DNA from: Glutamicibacter creatinolyticus
GTDB taxonomy: Bacteria > Actinomycetota > Actinomycetes > Actinomycetales > Micrococcaceae
Direction of reading: 5' to 3'
DNA length: 64,000 nt
Assembly: GCF_006094275.1 (NCBI RefSeq)
Contig: NZ_CP034412.1
Coordinates: forward strand, 1 to 64,000
Shown here piece by piece: positions 53,515 to 62,950 of the stretch. The notes below the pieces were generated by a model. It worked only from the letters and a program-made list of their open reading frames with translations, did no database searches and was not told the origin of the DNA. The position numbers and the translations under genes were made by a program. Numbering within the stretch: position 1 is the stretch's first letter; each line of letters starts with the position of its first letter.

Positions 53515-55104
53515 TCAGGGCCGGCCCGGCGCGCCCGGCGGTGCTGCAGGGCCGGCAGCAGCCGGGCGCCCATGTGCCGCTGCCGGGTGCTTTTCGGGGC
53601 CGGGGTGCGGGATGAGCAGCCGCGCCGGGAAGCACAGCACCGCCAGGCTGAGCCCGACCCATCCGTAGTCAAACCCGTAGCCGCAGAACAGCAGGGCGCC
53701 CAGGGCGGCGGTCACGGTGCGCAGCGAACGCAATTCGATCACCTGCCGGTACCAGCGCTCCCAGTGCCCATCCACCGCCCAGGCCACCTGCATCCGCCGG
53801 CTGGCCAGACGCACGGCGGCGTGGGCCAGCAACAGCACCGCCACCAGCAGCAGGATGAACGCCGCCGGGGCGGTGACCAGCCCCCACAGGTAGTCCAGTG
53901 GCGGGCGCAGCAGGAAGTAGACGCTGGCGGCCATCAGCAGCCCGGCCACCGGGTAGATCCAGCGCGGAAGCGGCCCCCAGTGCCGGGGCCCGGTCCGACC
54001 GGCCTTGCCGTGCACGTACCCCATGCTGCTGCCGGTAATCACCAGGTAGAGCAGGGCGGCGCCGGTGATCAGCGCCATCAGGTGCATCCCCGGCCGTGCA
54101 TCGGGCAGGGCCTGCGGCTGCGGTGAGTGCGTGGGCCACAGGACGAGCAGCAGGATCAGTGAGGCGCCCAGCGCCACGTACTGGGTGGCGAACAGGTGAT
54201 CGCGCAGGGCGCGCACCGGATGCCGCGGCACGGCGGTGACGCCCTCGAAGTTCTGCGGCGGGCGCCAGAACAGCATCACCAGGGCGACGCCGAGCACGGC
54301 GTAGTTCCCTACCGAATCCCAGCCGTCGCCCAGCGCGCGCAGCCGCTCAAGGTCCCCGACCGCGGCCTGCTGGTGGAACCACCGGGCCTTGTAGTGCAGG
54401 GCGGCCGCGCCGTTGGCGGCCAGGACCACGGCCACGGTGCGGTACAGCCGGTTCAGCCACACCCGGCGCAGCACCCGGTTGTCGTGCCGCGAGATCCCCG
54501 GCAGCGGCCTGCGGCGCAGGATCACCAGGCTGGCCAGGAGGGTGGCGGCCACCAGCAGCCCCAGGCAGAGGGCCAGGTACGGCAGCACCTCGCCGGCCGG
54601 GCGCAACCCGTCGGCGGCCGGGATGAAGTAGCTCATTTCCTCTTCGCTGAGCTCGCGCTGCGCGGTGGGAGCCCGGTAGGGCACATCGCCCGCCGCCCAC
54701 AGCGCGGTGAGCGAGCCGGCCAGGACCAGGACGAGGGCCGCCACCAGCTTGCCCGGCACCAGCCCGGTGCGCGGCTGCGGGTCGGCGCTGCGCTGCACGC
54801 GCGGCCCGGTGAACTGGGCCAGCACGTAGACGAACCCGACCCACAGCGCCGGGGTGGCGGCCCGCCCCACCGCGCCCGGCCAGCCGCCGGGCACCGCCTG
54901 CCCCTCCGCGCTGATCAGGTAGAAGGCATCGAACCAGTCGGTGGAGACGGCGGCGAGGAATCCGATGAGCGCGCACCACCGGGCGTACCGGCGCGCCTGG
55001 GACAGCAGGTTCCCGCTCCCGCTCGGGCTGAGGGCCCGCAGGATCAGCGCCACCAGGGCGGCGGCGACGGCGAACGAGCCCAGCGGGGCGCTCAGGTCGG
55101 TCAT
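53515..55104 (-). CDS. Polytopic membrane protein of unknown function
   Basis: The 529-residue product has about 12 hydrophobic segments separated by short loops, with a hydrophilic stretch near 150-175 (PYRAPTAQRELSEEEMSY) and an Ala/Pro/Gly-rich C-terminal tail. I see no motif of a transporter or enzyme family. Coding use is even and it starts ATG 55104, just beyond which the divergent aldehyde dehydrogenase gene begins. It stands alone after the riboswitch, separated from thiM by about 70 bases, and runs toward it. I give no function. Confidence 0.75.
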   Translation of the reverse strand: MTDLSAPLGSFAVAAALVALILRALSPSGSGNLLSQARRYARWCALIGFLAAVSTDWFDAFYLISAEGQAVPGGWPGAVGRAATPALWVGFVYVLAQFTGPRVQRSADPQPRTGLVPGKLVAALVLVLAGSLTALWAAGDVPYRAPTAQRELSEEEMSYFIPAADGLRPAGEVLPYLALCLGLLVAATLLASLVILRRRPLPGISRHDNRVLRRVWLNRLYRTVAVVLAANGAAALHYKARWFHQQAAVGDLERLRALGDGWDSVGNYAVLGVALVMLFWRPPQNFEGVTAVPRHPVRALRDHLFATQYVALGASLILLLVLWPTHSPQPQALPDARPGMHLMALITGAALLYLVITGSSMGYVHGKAGRTGPRHWGPLPRWIYPVAGLLMAASVYFLLRPPLDYLWGLVTAPAAFILLLVAVLLLAHAAVRLASRRMQVAWAVDGHWERWYRQVIELRSLRTVTAALGALLFCGYGFDYGWVGLSLAVLCFPARLLIPHPGPEKHPAAAHGRPAAAGPAAPPGAPGRP

Positions 55105-55180
55105 CGGCCCTCCTTTATCCAGCCCAATGTATCAACCCGGTGGCGCAAACGGGGGCCGGGGGATGACGTACGCTCGAGCC

Positions 55181-56614
55181 ATGGGAATCTTCACCTCACA
55201 GCAGCCGCCGGAACCGGTCGGGGAAACCGCGCCGCCGGTCGACGAGCACCCGGGCAAGATCGCGGAGATGATCGCGCACCTGCGCCGCTCCGCCGACGCG
55301 CGCATCACCCATCCGCGCCGTTTCCGCGCCCAGCAGCTGCGGGCCCTGGAGAAGATGCTGGCCGAACGCGAGGAGGACTTCATCGCCGCGCTCGCCGAGG
55401 ACCTGGGCAAGAGCGCGACCGAGGCGAAGTTCTCCGAGATCGACTTCCTGCGCACGGAAATCGACGTTGCCCAGCGCCACCTGGCCGAGTGGATGGACTC
55501 CACCTCGGTGAAGGTGCCGCTGTCGCTGCAGCCGGCGATGGCCAAGATCGAGCCGCGGCCGCTGGGGGTGGTGCTGATCATCGGCGTCTGGAACTATCCG
55601 CTGCAGCTGCTGCTGGCCCCGCTGATCGCCGCGATCGCGGCCGGCAACGCGGCGGTGCTCAAGCCCTCCGAACTGGCCCCGGCCACCTCCGGCACGATCG
55701 CCCGGCTGCTGCCGCACTACCTGGACCCGCGGGTGTACGCGGTGTGCGAGGGCGGGGTGGACACCGCCACCGAGCTGCTGGCCGCGCGCTGGGACCACAT
55801 CTTCTACACCGGCGGGGCGCGGGTGGCGCGGATCGTGGCGCGCGCGGCCGCCGAGCACCTGACCCCCACCACGCTGGAGCTGGGCGGCAAATGCCCGACC
55901 GTGGTGGACAACCACCTGCCGGCCACCGCCAAGCGGATCGCGTTCGCCAAGTTCATGAACAGCGGGCAGACCTGCGTGGCCCCGGACTACATCCTGTCCA
56001 TCGGGGACGCGGACGCGCTGGTTGACCGCCTGGCCAAGGCGATTAGCAGCTTCTACGGCCGGGACCCGATCAGCCACCAGGACTACGGGCGGATCGTCTC
56101 ACGCCAGCACTTTGAGCGGCTCACCGGGCTGCTGGAGCACGGGCGGGTGGTCATCGGCGGGCAGAGCGACGCCCAGACCCTGCGCCTGGCCCCAACGGTG
56201 ATGCGCGACGTGGAGCTGGACAGCCCGCTGATGACCGAGGAGATCTTCGGTCCGATCCTGCCGGTGATCGAGGTGGAGTCCTTCGACGCGGCCCTGCAGT
56301 TCATCGCCGAACGCCCCGCCCCGCTGGCCGCCTACCTGATGAGCGAGAACCCGCGGCTGCAGTCGATCTTCTCCGACCGGGTGCGGGCCGGGGCGATCGT
56401 GCACAACGCGCCGATGACCCACCTGATCGTCCCGACCCTGCCCTTTGGCGGCGTGGGGGACAGCGGCATGGGTTCCTACCACGGCAAGCACGGCTTTGAG
56501 CGGCTCTCGCAGATGCGTCCGGAGCTGAACAAGACCACGGTGATCGACACCCTGAACGCCGTCTACCCGCCCTACTCCTGGGCCAAGCGCAAGTTCATCG
56601 ACAAGCTCATCTAG
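55181..56614 (+). CDS. Aldehyde dehydrogenase (class 3-like)
   Basis: The 477-residue NAD(P)-dependent enzyme oxidises aldehydes to acids. Landmarks are the cofactor segment IGVWNYPLQLLLAPLIAAIAAGN (region), the general base in LELGGKCP, the nucleophile cysteine in NSGQTCVAPDY and the EEIFGPILPV segment. The order and length match class 3 or fatty-aldehyde types; no membrane tail is present. ATG 55181 is used because the longer frame upstream overlaps the divergent gene and has no homology to the family. Confidence 0.94.
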   Translation: MGIFTSQQPPEPVGETAPPVDEHPGKIAEMIAHLRRSADARITHPRRFRAQQLRALEKMLAEREEDFIAALAEDLGKSATEAKFSEIDFLRTEIDVAQRHLAEWMDSTSVKVPLSLQPAMAKIEPRPLGVVLIIGVWNYPLQLLLAPLIAAIAAGNAAVLKPSELAPATSGTIARLLPHYLDPRVYAVCEGGVDTATELLAARWDHIFYTGGARVARIVARAAAEHLTPTTLELGGKCPTVVDNHLPATAKRIAFAKFMNSGQTCVAPDYILSIGDADALVDRLAKAISSFYGRDPISHQDYGRIVSRQHFERLTGLLEHGRVVIGGQSDAQTLRLAPTVMRDVELDSPLMTEEIFGPILPVIEVESFDAALQFIAERPAPLAAYLMSENPRLQSIFSDRVRAGAIVHNAPMTHLIVPTLPFGGVGDSGMGSYHGKHGFERLSQMRPELNKTTVIDTLNAVYPPYSWAKRKFIDKLI

Positions 56615-56635
56615 CCCCGGCGCCGTGGCGGCGGG

Positions 56636-58240
56636 CTACACCTGGCCGGCCAGCGCGGCGTCCACGATCTGGCGGGCCTCGGCGAGCACCTGCTGCAGGT
56701 GCTCCTGGCCCACCGTGGATTCGGCGTAGATCTTGTAGATGTCCTCGGTGCCCGAGGGCCGGGCGGCGAACCAGGCGCGCTGGCTGGAGACCTTCAGCCC
56801 GCCGATCGGGTAGCCGCTGGCCTCGGTGGCCTTGGTGGTGATCGCGTCCCCGGCCAGCTGCGTGGCCTGCACCGCCTGCGCATCAAGCCGGCCCAGCACC
56901 TCCTTCTGCTGCAGGTCCGCCGGCGCGTCGAAGCGGGCGTAGTAGCTGGTGCCGTGTTCCCGCACCAGCTCGGCGTGCAGCTGGCTGGGGGACTTGCCGG
57001 TGACCGCACGGATCTCGCTGGCCAGCAGCGCCAGCATGATCCCGTCCTTGTCGGTGCTGAACGGGCGCCCGTCCCGGGTCAGGAAGGAGGCCCCGGCCGA
57101 TTCCTCCCCGCAGAACACCGCCCGGCCGGTGGCCAGCGGCTGCACGAAGTACTTGAAGCCCACCGGTACCTCCAGCAGCTGGCGGCCGTGGGCGGCGATG
57201 ACCCGGTCGATGAGCACCGAGGAGACCAGGGTCTTGCCCACCTGCGCGTCCCCCGGCCACTGCGGGCGGTGGGTGAGCAGGTAGTCGATGGCCACGGCCA
57301 GGAAGTGGTTCGGGTTCATCAGCCCGGCGTCCGGGGTGACGATCCCGTGCCGGTCCGCGTCCGCGTCGTTGCCCGTGGCGATGTCGTAGCTGCGGCGGTT
57401 CGCCACCAGGGAGGCCATCGCATCCGGGGAGGAGCAGTCCATGCGGATCTTGCCGTCCTTGTCCAGGGTCATGAACCCGAACCGCGGGTCCACCCGCTCG
57501 TTGACCACCTCCAGGTTCAGCCCGTAGCGCCGCCCGATTTCCCCCCAGTAGTGGGCCGAGGCCCCGCCCAGCGGGTCGGCGCCAATGCTGATCCCGGACT
57601 CGGCGATCGCGGCGAAGTCGATCACCTCGGCCAGGTCGGTGACGTACAGTTCCCGGAAGTCGAACGCCTCGGCGTCCGGTTCGGCCCGGCGGATCTGCCC
57701 GGATTCAAGCAGCTCGTTCGCGCGCTGGGCGATCGAGCCGGTGATTTCGGATTCGGCCGGCCCGCCGTGCGGCGGGTTGTACTTGATCCCGCCGTCGGCC
57801 GGTGGGTTGTGCGACGGGGTGATGATCAGCCCGTCGGCCTGCTGGCCGCCGGCGGCGTTGTGCACCAGGATGGCGTGGCTCAGCGCCGGGGTGGGGGTCA
57901 GCCCGTCCTCGGCCAGCACGCGCACCGAGTTGCCGGCCAGCACCTGCAGCACGGTGCGGTACGCCGGTTCGGACAGGGCGTGGCTGTCCTTGCCCACGTA
58001 CATGGGACCGGTGATCCCGGCCGAGACGCGGTAGTCCACCACCGCCTGGGTGATCGCGGCGATGTGCGCCTCGTTGAAGGAGCCGTTCAGCGAGCTGCCG
58101 CGGTGCCCGGAGGTGCCGAAGGAGACCCGCTGCCCGGCCTGCTGCGGATCGGGAACGCGGCTGAAGTAGGCGTCCAGGACCTCCTGCAGGTCGATCAGGT
58201 CTTCTTCGCGTGCCGGCTGTCCCGCGCGTTCGTGTGCCAT
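56636..58240 (-). CDS. pgm: Alpha-D-glucose phosphate-specific phosphoglucomutase
   Basis: This enzyme interconverts glucose 1- and 6-phosphate, feeding glycogen, trehalose and cell-wall sugar nucleotides. The 534-residue protein has [15 protein letters not shown], the phosphoserine loop [17 protein letters not shown], the metal loop DADADRHG and the sugar loop [17 protein letters not shown] fits the ATG at 58240 better than the one at 58246. It faces the aldehyde dehydrogenase gene at its end and the DUF4190 gene at its start. Confidence 0.96.
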   Translation of the reverse strand: MAHERAGQPAREEDLIDLQEVLDAYFSRVPDPQQAGQRVSFGTSGHRGSSLNGSFNEAHIAAITQAVVDYRVSAGITGPMYVGKDSHALSEPAYRTVLQVLAGNSVRVLAEDGLTPTPALSHAILVHNAAGGQQADGLIITPSHNPPADGGIKYNPPHGGPAESEITGSIAQRANELLESGQIRRAEPDAEAFDFRELYVTDLAEVIDFAAIAESGISIGADPLGGASAHYWGEIGRRYGLNLEVVNERVDPRFGFMTLDKDGKIRMDCSSPDAMASLVANRRSYDIATGNDADADRHGIVTPDAGLMNPNHFLAVAIDYLLTHRPQWPGDAQVGKTLVSSVLIDRVIAAHGRQLLEVPVGFKYFVQPLATGRAVFCGEESAGASFLTRDGRPFSTDKDGIMLALLASEIRAVTGKSPSQLHAELVREHGTSYYARFDAPADLQQKEVLGRLDAQAVQATQLAGDAITTKATEASGYPIGGLKVSSQRAWFAARPSGTEDIYKIYAESTVGQEHLQQVLAEARQIVDAALAGQV

Positions 58241-58352
58241 GCCCATCCTTTGTCTGCCAGGTCAAGAGTCTGCTACTAGGCATCCTATCGGGGTTGGCCG
58301 TGCGCGCCGCGCCGGTTTCCCTGGTTCCCGGACGGTTTATAGGATGGAGGCG

Positions 58353-58676
58353 ATGAGCTACCACCCGTACCCCCAGAACACCTATGTGCCCCCGCCGCAG
58401 CCCACCGGACTCTCGGTGGCCTCCCTGGTCCTGGGAATCCTGTCCCTGCTTGGATTCCTGGTCATCATCTTCATCCCCCTGGCCGGGGTGATCACCGGCC
58501 ACCTGGGGTACCGGCGCGAGCCGGCCGGGCGCGGGATGGCCCTGGCCGGGCTGATCACCTCCTGGGTGGGGCTGGTGCTGGCGCTGCTGTGCTACGCGTT
58601 CATCATCTTCGTGTTCTTCTTCTCCGCCTCGTTCTACACCGACCTGAACCAGAGCGTGTACTCCGACTACGCCTAA
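58353..58676 (+). CDS. Small DUF4190 membrane protein
   Basis: The 107-residue product has a Pro/Tyr-rich N terminus (MSYHPYPQNTYVPPPQPTG) and the DUF4190 pattern: helix LSVASLVLGILSLLGFLVII, the GVITGHLGYRR turn and second helix ALAGLITSWVGLVLALL. Such proteins are common in actinobacteria and of unknown function. An in-frame ATG at 58344 is also possible. It is divergent from pgm and ends at a long bidirectional terminator. Confidence 0.88.
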   Translation: MSYHPYPQNTYVPPPQPTGLSVASLVLGILSLLGFLVIIFIPLAGVITGHLGYRREPAGRGMALAGLITSWVGLVLALLCYAFIIFVFFFSASFYTDLNQSVYSDYA

Positions 58677-58681
58677 GGGCG

Positions 58682-58738
58682 CGCAAACACGCCAATGGCC
58701 TGGCCCCCGCATGGGGACCAGGCCATCGTGTGTTTGCG
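58682..58738. terminator. Long bidirectional terminator
   Basis: CGCAAACAC (58682-58690) pairs with GTGTTTGCG (58730-58738), then ATGGCCTGG (58695-58703) with CCAGGCCAT (58718-58726), then CCCC with GGGG around a 4-base loop. It sits between the convergent DUF4190 and POT genes. The A and T ends of the outer stem fit termination on both strands. Confidence 0.8.
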
Positions 58739-58746
58739 GGGACCTG

Positions 58747-60213
58747 CTAGTGCACGGTGCCCATCAGCTTCTTCAGCGCCGGGGTGGCGGCGAACATCGC
58801 CAGGCCCAGCACCACCGCGGTGCCGCCCAGCCACAGGAAGTAGGCGACCTCATTGCCCTCGGTGTAGTACCCGGCCAGCACGCCGGACAGGGTGGTGCCC
58901 AGCGAGACCGAGAGGAAGAACAGGGCGATCATCTGGGTGCCGAACGCGGCCGGGGCCAGCTTGGTGGTCACCGCCTGGCCGATCGGGGAGAGCAGCAGCT
59001 CGGCGATGGTGCACAGCAGCAGGATCCCCACCAGGGCCAGCAGCGGGGTCTTGGCCAGCGAGTTCAGCGGGATGAAGCACAAGAAGGCGATGCCCACCAC
59101 GACCAGCGACAGGCCGAACTTCACGCTGGTGCGCGGCTGGCGGGAACCGAGCTTCGTCCACATGGTGGCGAACACCCCGGCCAGCAGCACGATGAACACC
59201 GGGTTGATGGACTGCACCCAGCTGGCCGGCATTTCCCAGCCGAACAGGTGGCGGTCCAGGCGTTCGGCCGAGTACGCGGCGATGAAGGTGAACTGCTGCT
59301 GGAACAGCGCCCAGAACGCGGCGGAGGCGATGTAGAACGGGATGAACGCGTACACGTGCTTGCGTTCGGTCGCATCCACCCGGGGGCTGCGCAGGATCAG
59401 CACGAAGTAGATGATGCTGGCGGCGATCACCACGTAGGCGATGGTGGAGGCCAGGTTCTCGGGGGTGACGATCTTCAGCGTGAAGGCCAGCACGATGACC
59501 ACCAGCACGGCGGCGAAGATCAGCAGGTAGCGCTTGCGCTCAGCGGTCGGCAGCGGGTTGGCGACCTGGCGCACCGACTCGGGCAGGTTCTTGCGTCCGA
59601 ACCCGTAGATGACCAGGCCCAGGGCCATGCCCACCGCAGCGGCGCCGAAGCCCACGTGGAAGCCGAAGTGCTTGTGCAGCAGCCCGGTCAGCAGCGGGCC
59701 GACCAGCCCGCCGATGTTTACGCCCATGTAGAAGATCGAGAAGCCGGCATCGGCCTTCGGGTCCTCCTTGGAGTACAGCGAGCCGACCAGGGCGGTGGCG
59801 TTGGCCTTCAGCCCGCCCGAGCCCACGGCCACCATCACCAGGCCGATGGCCAGGCCCACCACGCCGGGCAGCAGCGCCAGGGCCAGGTGACCGCCCATGA
59901 TCACGATCGCGGAGATGAACAGCACCCGTTCCGGGCCGAGCAGGCGGTCCGAGACCCAGGCCCCCAGGATGGTGCTCAGGTAGACCGCGCCACCGTAGGC
60001 GCCCACCAGCGACAGCGCCAGGCCCTGCTCCATGCCCAGGCCGCCCTCGGTGGCCGAGAAGTACATGTAGTAGGCCAGCAGTGCCTGCATGCCGTAGAAG
60101 GAGAAGCGTTCCCACATCTCGACGCTGAACAGGTTGGCCAGCGCGCCGGGGTGACCGAAGAAGGTCTTGCCCGTGCCGGTGGTGCTCGGTGAAACAGTAG
60201 ACATGCGTAACAT
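58747..60213 (-). CDS. POT-family proton-coupled oligopeptide transporter
   Basis: The 488-residue, roughly 14-helix protein has the POT signature EMWERFSFYGMQALLAYYM (ExxERFxxY), the FSIFYMGVNIGGLVGP region and the later FNP-free but conserved PSWVQSINPVFI segment. It should import di- and tripeptides with protons. AAGGG lies before the ATG at 60213. The amidase gene lies 70 bases upstream on the same strand, so the two may share a transcript. Confidence 0.93.
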   Translation of the reverse strand: MLRMSTVSPSTTGTGKTFFGHPGALANLFSVEMWERFSFYGMQALLAYYMYFSATEGGLGMEQGLALSLVGAYGGAVYLSTILGAWVSDRLLGPERVLFISAIVIMGGHLALALLPGVVGLAIGLVMVAVGSGGLKANATALVGSLYSKEDPKADAGFSIFYMGVNIGGLVGPLLTGLLHKHFGFHVGFGAAAVGMALGLVIYGFGRKNLPESVRQVANPLPTAERKRYLLIFAAVLVVIVLAFTLKIVTPENLASTIAYVVIAASIIYFVLILRSPRVDATERKHVYAFIPFYIASAAFWALFQQQFTFIAAYSAERLDRHLFGWEMPASWVQSINPVFIVLLAGVFATMWTKLGSRQPRTSVKFGLSLVVVGIAFLCFIPLNSLAKTPLLALVGILLLCTIAELLLSPIGQAVTTKLAPAAFGTQMIALFFLSVSLGTTLSGVLAGYYTEGNEVAYFLWLGGTAVVLGLAMFAATPALKKLMGTVH

Positions 60214-60283
60214 TTTTCGCCCTTCTTGACTTCGATGCCTACTTTTGCGATAGATCTCACACGGTTTGGTGGATCACAGCCTG

Positions 60284-61636
60284 TTATGCTTCGGCCAGCA
60301 GCTGGTGTGCCAAAATGAGCAGTTTTTCCTCGTTGGCGTGGGCTGAAATGAGCTGAATGCTCATTGGCATGCCATCGGCGGCGGTGGCCACCGGGACGGT
60401 GATCGCCGAGCACCCGGCGACGTTGACCATCGAGGTGTATGGGGTGTACTGGCACTGCAGCCGGTAGTCGGTGTCCGCGTCATGGCGGGTGTAGTAGCCG
60501 ATCGGCGGGGGCGTGTGGGCCATCGCCGGGGTGGCGATCACGTCATAGGCCGACCACTGGGCGATGAAGTCCGCGGCGATCTGCTTAATCCGGGTCGCGG
60601 CGCCCAGCGAGACCTGCGCGCTGCGCTGGCGGGAGCGGCGCCGGTAGTCCCGGGCCAGGGTGCCCAGCAGTGATTCGTCGCCGATCGCCACGTCCTTCAG
60701 CCCGTTGGTCCACACCGTGGCGAACGTTTCGGGGTAGTCCGGGGCGTAGCGCAGGTCGGCGGGCATGACGTGGTGGCGGTGCTCCAGCAGCCGCAGCCCG
60801 CGCTCGAACGCGGCCCGCGCGTCACTGCTGAGCCGGATCTGGTAGACCGGCTCAAAGGGGGAGTGGGTGCTGTAGCCGATGCGCAGCCCGCGCAGCGCGT
60901 CCACCGGCCCGTCCTGCAGGGCCGGCAGGTAGCGGTCCTGGCCGAGCATCGCATCCAGCAGCAGGGCGGTGTCCTTCGCATCGCGCCCCAGCGGACCGCT
61001 CACGGTCAGCTTCGGGGCGCCGAAGCGGTCCAGGTAGCCCTCGGCGACATCGGCCGGAACCCGCCCGAGCGCCGGCTTCAGGCCCACCAGCCCGCAGGCC
61101 GCGGCCGGGATGCGCACCGACCCGCCCCCGTCGCTGCCAGGGGCCAGCGGCAGCAGCCCGGCGGCCACCGCCGCCGCCTGCCCGCCGGAGGATCCCCCGG
61201 AGGACAGCTGGGGGTTCAGCGGGTTGCGGGAGGGGGCGGCGATCAGGTTCTCCGAATAACTGCTCAGCCCGAACTCCGGGACCTGGGTCTTTCCGGTGAT
61301 GACCACCCCCTCGGCGCGCAGCCGGGCCACCAGCGGGTGGTCGCGTGCCGCCACCAGGTGCGGCACCGCCCTGGACCCGTAGGTGGTGGGCATCCCGGCG
61401 ACCTCGTTCAGGTCCTTGAACGCGATCGGCATCCCGTGCAGCCGCCCGATGGGCCCACGCATGAACTGGCGGTCCGCGGCCGCCGCGGCCTGCAGCGCCC
61501 GCTGCTCCACGTGCACGAACGCGCCCAGGGAGGCGAAGCGTTCAATGCGCCGCAGGTAGTGTTCGGTCACTTCCCGGCTGGAGACCTCCCCGGCGGCCAG
61601 CTGGTTGCGCAACTTCAGGGCGGATGACGTCAACAT
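60284..61636 (-). CDS. Amidase (amidase signature family)
   Basis: The 450-residue hydrolase has the complete Lys-Ser-Ser triad: lysine in IAFKDLNEVAG, the first serine in LSSGGSSGGQAAAVAAGL (region) and the nucleophile in GSDGGGSVRIPAAACGLVG. It probably cleaves a small amide, for example as a general amidase; it is not a GatA, because no GatC/GatB lies near and the C terminus differs. It starts divergently from the rhodanese gene and may be co-transcribed with the peptide transporter, which hints at peptide or amide use. Confidence 0.92.
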   Translation of the reverse strand: MLTSSALKLRNQLAAGEVSSREVTEHYLRRIERFASLGAFVHVEQRALQAAAAADRQFMRGPIGRLHGMPIAFKDLNEVAGMPTTYGSRAVPHLVAARDHPLVARLRAEGVVITGKTQVPEFGLSSYSENLIAAPSRNPLNPQLSSGGSSGGQAAAVAAGLLPLAPGSDGGGSVRIPAAACGLVGLKPALGRVPADVAEGYLDRFGAPKLTVSGPLGRDAKDTALLLDAMLGQDRYLPALQDGPVDALRGLRIGYSTHSPFEPVYQIRLSSDARAAFERGLRLLEHRHHVMPADLRYAPDYPETFATVWTNGLKDVAIGDESLLGTLARDYRRRSRQRSAQVSLGAATRIKQIAADFIAQWSAYDVIATPAMAHTPPPIGYYTRHDADTDYRLQCQYTPYTSMVNVAGCSAITVPVATAADGMPMSIQLISAHANEEKLLILAHQLLAEA

Positions 61637-61703
61637 GTCTGCTTTCGATGCTCGAACTCATTAGTCTTATAAGCAAACACCCTATGCGAGAGGAACGCTA
61701 ACC

Positions 61704-62030
61704 ATGAGTGACTTCGAGACCGTCTCGGTGACCGAGGTGCCCGACGGGGCGCTGATCCTGGATGTGCGCGAGGACTTCGAATGGGTTGAGGGCCACGCCA
61801 AGGGCGCCACCCACATCCCGCTGGGCCAGCTTCCCGAACGCTTCGAGGAACTGGATCCGGATGTGGACACCTATGTCATCTGCCGCACCGGGGGCCGCTC
61901 CGCCCAGGCCTCGGCCTGGCTGACCGGGATGGGCTACTCGGTGTACAACATTGCCGGGGGCTCGGACGCGTGGATCGAGGCGCAGCTGCCGATGGAATCC
62001 GAAAACGGGCAGGAGCCGGCCGTTCGATGA
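61704..62030 (+). CDS. Single-domain rhodanese
   Basis: The 108-residue protein has the rhodanese fold DVREDFEWVEGHAKGATHIP and the active cysteine loop ICRTGGRSAQASAWL. Such sulfurtransferases move sulfane sulfur to cyanide or protein targets; the CRTGGRS loop is typical of the small single-domain type. AGAGGAACGC lies before the ATG. Its stop overlaps the pheA start (ATGA), so pheA is translationally coupled to it, an odd pairing. Confidence 0.94.
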   Translation: MSDFETVSVTEVPDGALILDVREDFEWVEGHAKGATHIPLGQLPERFEELDPDVDTYVICRTGGRSAQASAWLTGMGYSVYNIAGGSDAWIEAQLPMESENGQEPAVR

Positions 62031-62950
62031 GATATGCCTACCTGGGCCCGTCGGGAACCTTCACCGAGGCCGCCCTGCTGCAGGTTCCCGGCGCGGACGA
62101 GGCCGAGCGGGTCCCGGCCGCCAACGTGAACGAGGCGCTGGCGATGGTGCTGGAGGGCTCGGTGGACGGGGCGATGGTGCCGATCGAGAACTCCGTGGAG
62201 GGCGGGGTCTCGGCCACCCTGGACGCGATCGCCCGGGCCGACCACCTGCAGATCGTGCGCGAGGTGCTGGTGCCGATCACGTTCGTGCTGGCGGTGCGTG
62301 AGGACATCGACGCGCTGGAGCAGATCACCCAGATTTCCACGCATTCGGTCGCCTGGGCGCAGTGCCGCGGCTGGGTACAGGCCAATATTCCCGGAGCGGA
62401 ATTTATCCAGGGCTCCTCCACCGCGGCCGCCGCCGTGGGGCTGCAGGACCCCGAACAGCACCACCAGGCGGCGATCTGCTCGCCGCTGGTGGCCCACGAC
62501 CGCAACCTGAAGGTGCTGGTCGAGGGCGTGGAGGACAACCTGGGGGCGGTCACCCGCTTCTTCCTGGTCACCCGTCCCGGACCGCTGCCGGCGCCCACCG
62601 GGGTGGACAAGACCACCCTGATTGTCCCGCTGCCCGAGGACAAGCCCGGCGCGCTGATGGCGCTGCTGGAGCAGTTCGCCGCGCGCGGGGTGAACCTCTC
62701 ACGCATCGAGTCCCGGCCCACCGGCACGGGGCTGGGCAGCTACTTCTTCTCCGTGGACATCGACGGGCACCTGGCCGAGGAGCGGGTCGCAGCGGCGCTG
62801 ACCGGGCTGCACCGATTGTGCCCGGATCTGAAGTTCCTGGGCTCCTACAACGCCGCGGAGGGGATCACCCCGAGCATCGACTCACACAACTCCAACGAGG
62901 CCTTCATCCGGGCCCGGGAATGGGTGGGCCAGCTGCTGCACCGCCTCTAG
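62027..62950 (+). CDS. pheA: Prephenate dehydratase
   Basis: PheA makes phenylpyruvate, the last unique step to phenylalanine. The 307-residue protein begins YLGPSGTFTEAALLQVPG, has MVPIENSVEGGVSATLDA and the catalytic threonine region HNRT-like RFFLVTRPG, followed by an ACT domain with the phenylalanine-binding motifs PGALMALL and IESRPTGTGLG. It is thus a feedback-inhibited monofunctional enzyme. Its stop overlaps that of the convergent lipid kinase gene in the sequence CTAG. Confidence 0.95.
   Translation: MRYAYLGPSGTFTEAALLQVPGADEAERVPAANVNEALAMVLEGSVDGAMVPIENSVEGGVSATLDAIARADHLQIVREVLVPITFVLAVREDIDALEQITQISTHSVAWAQCRGWVQANIPGAEFIQGSSTAAAAVGLQDPEQHHQAAICSPLVAHDRNLKVLVEGVEDNLGAVTRFFLVTRPGPLPAPTGVDKTTLIVPLPEDKPGALMALLEQFAARGVNLSRIESRPTGTGLGSYFFSVDIDGHLAEERVAAALTGLHRLCPDLKFLGSYNAAEGITPSIDSHNSNEAFIRAREWVGQLLHRL

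Noticed and set aside
58711-60192. A 493-codon plus-strand frame opposite the peptide transporter
   Set aside because: The sequence is His/Gln/Gly-rich with no hydrophobic pattern, as expected from the complement of a membrane protein gene.
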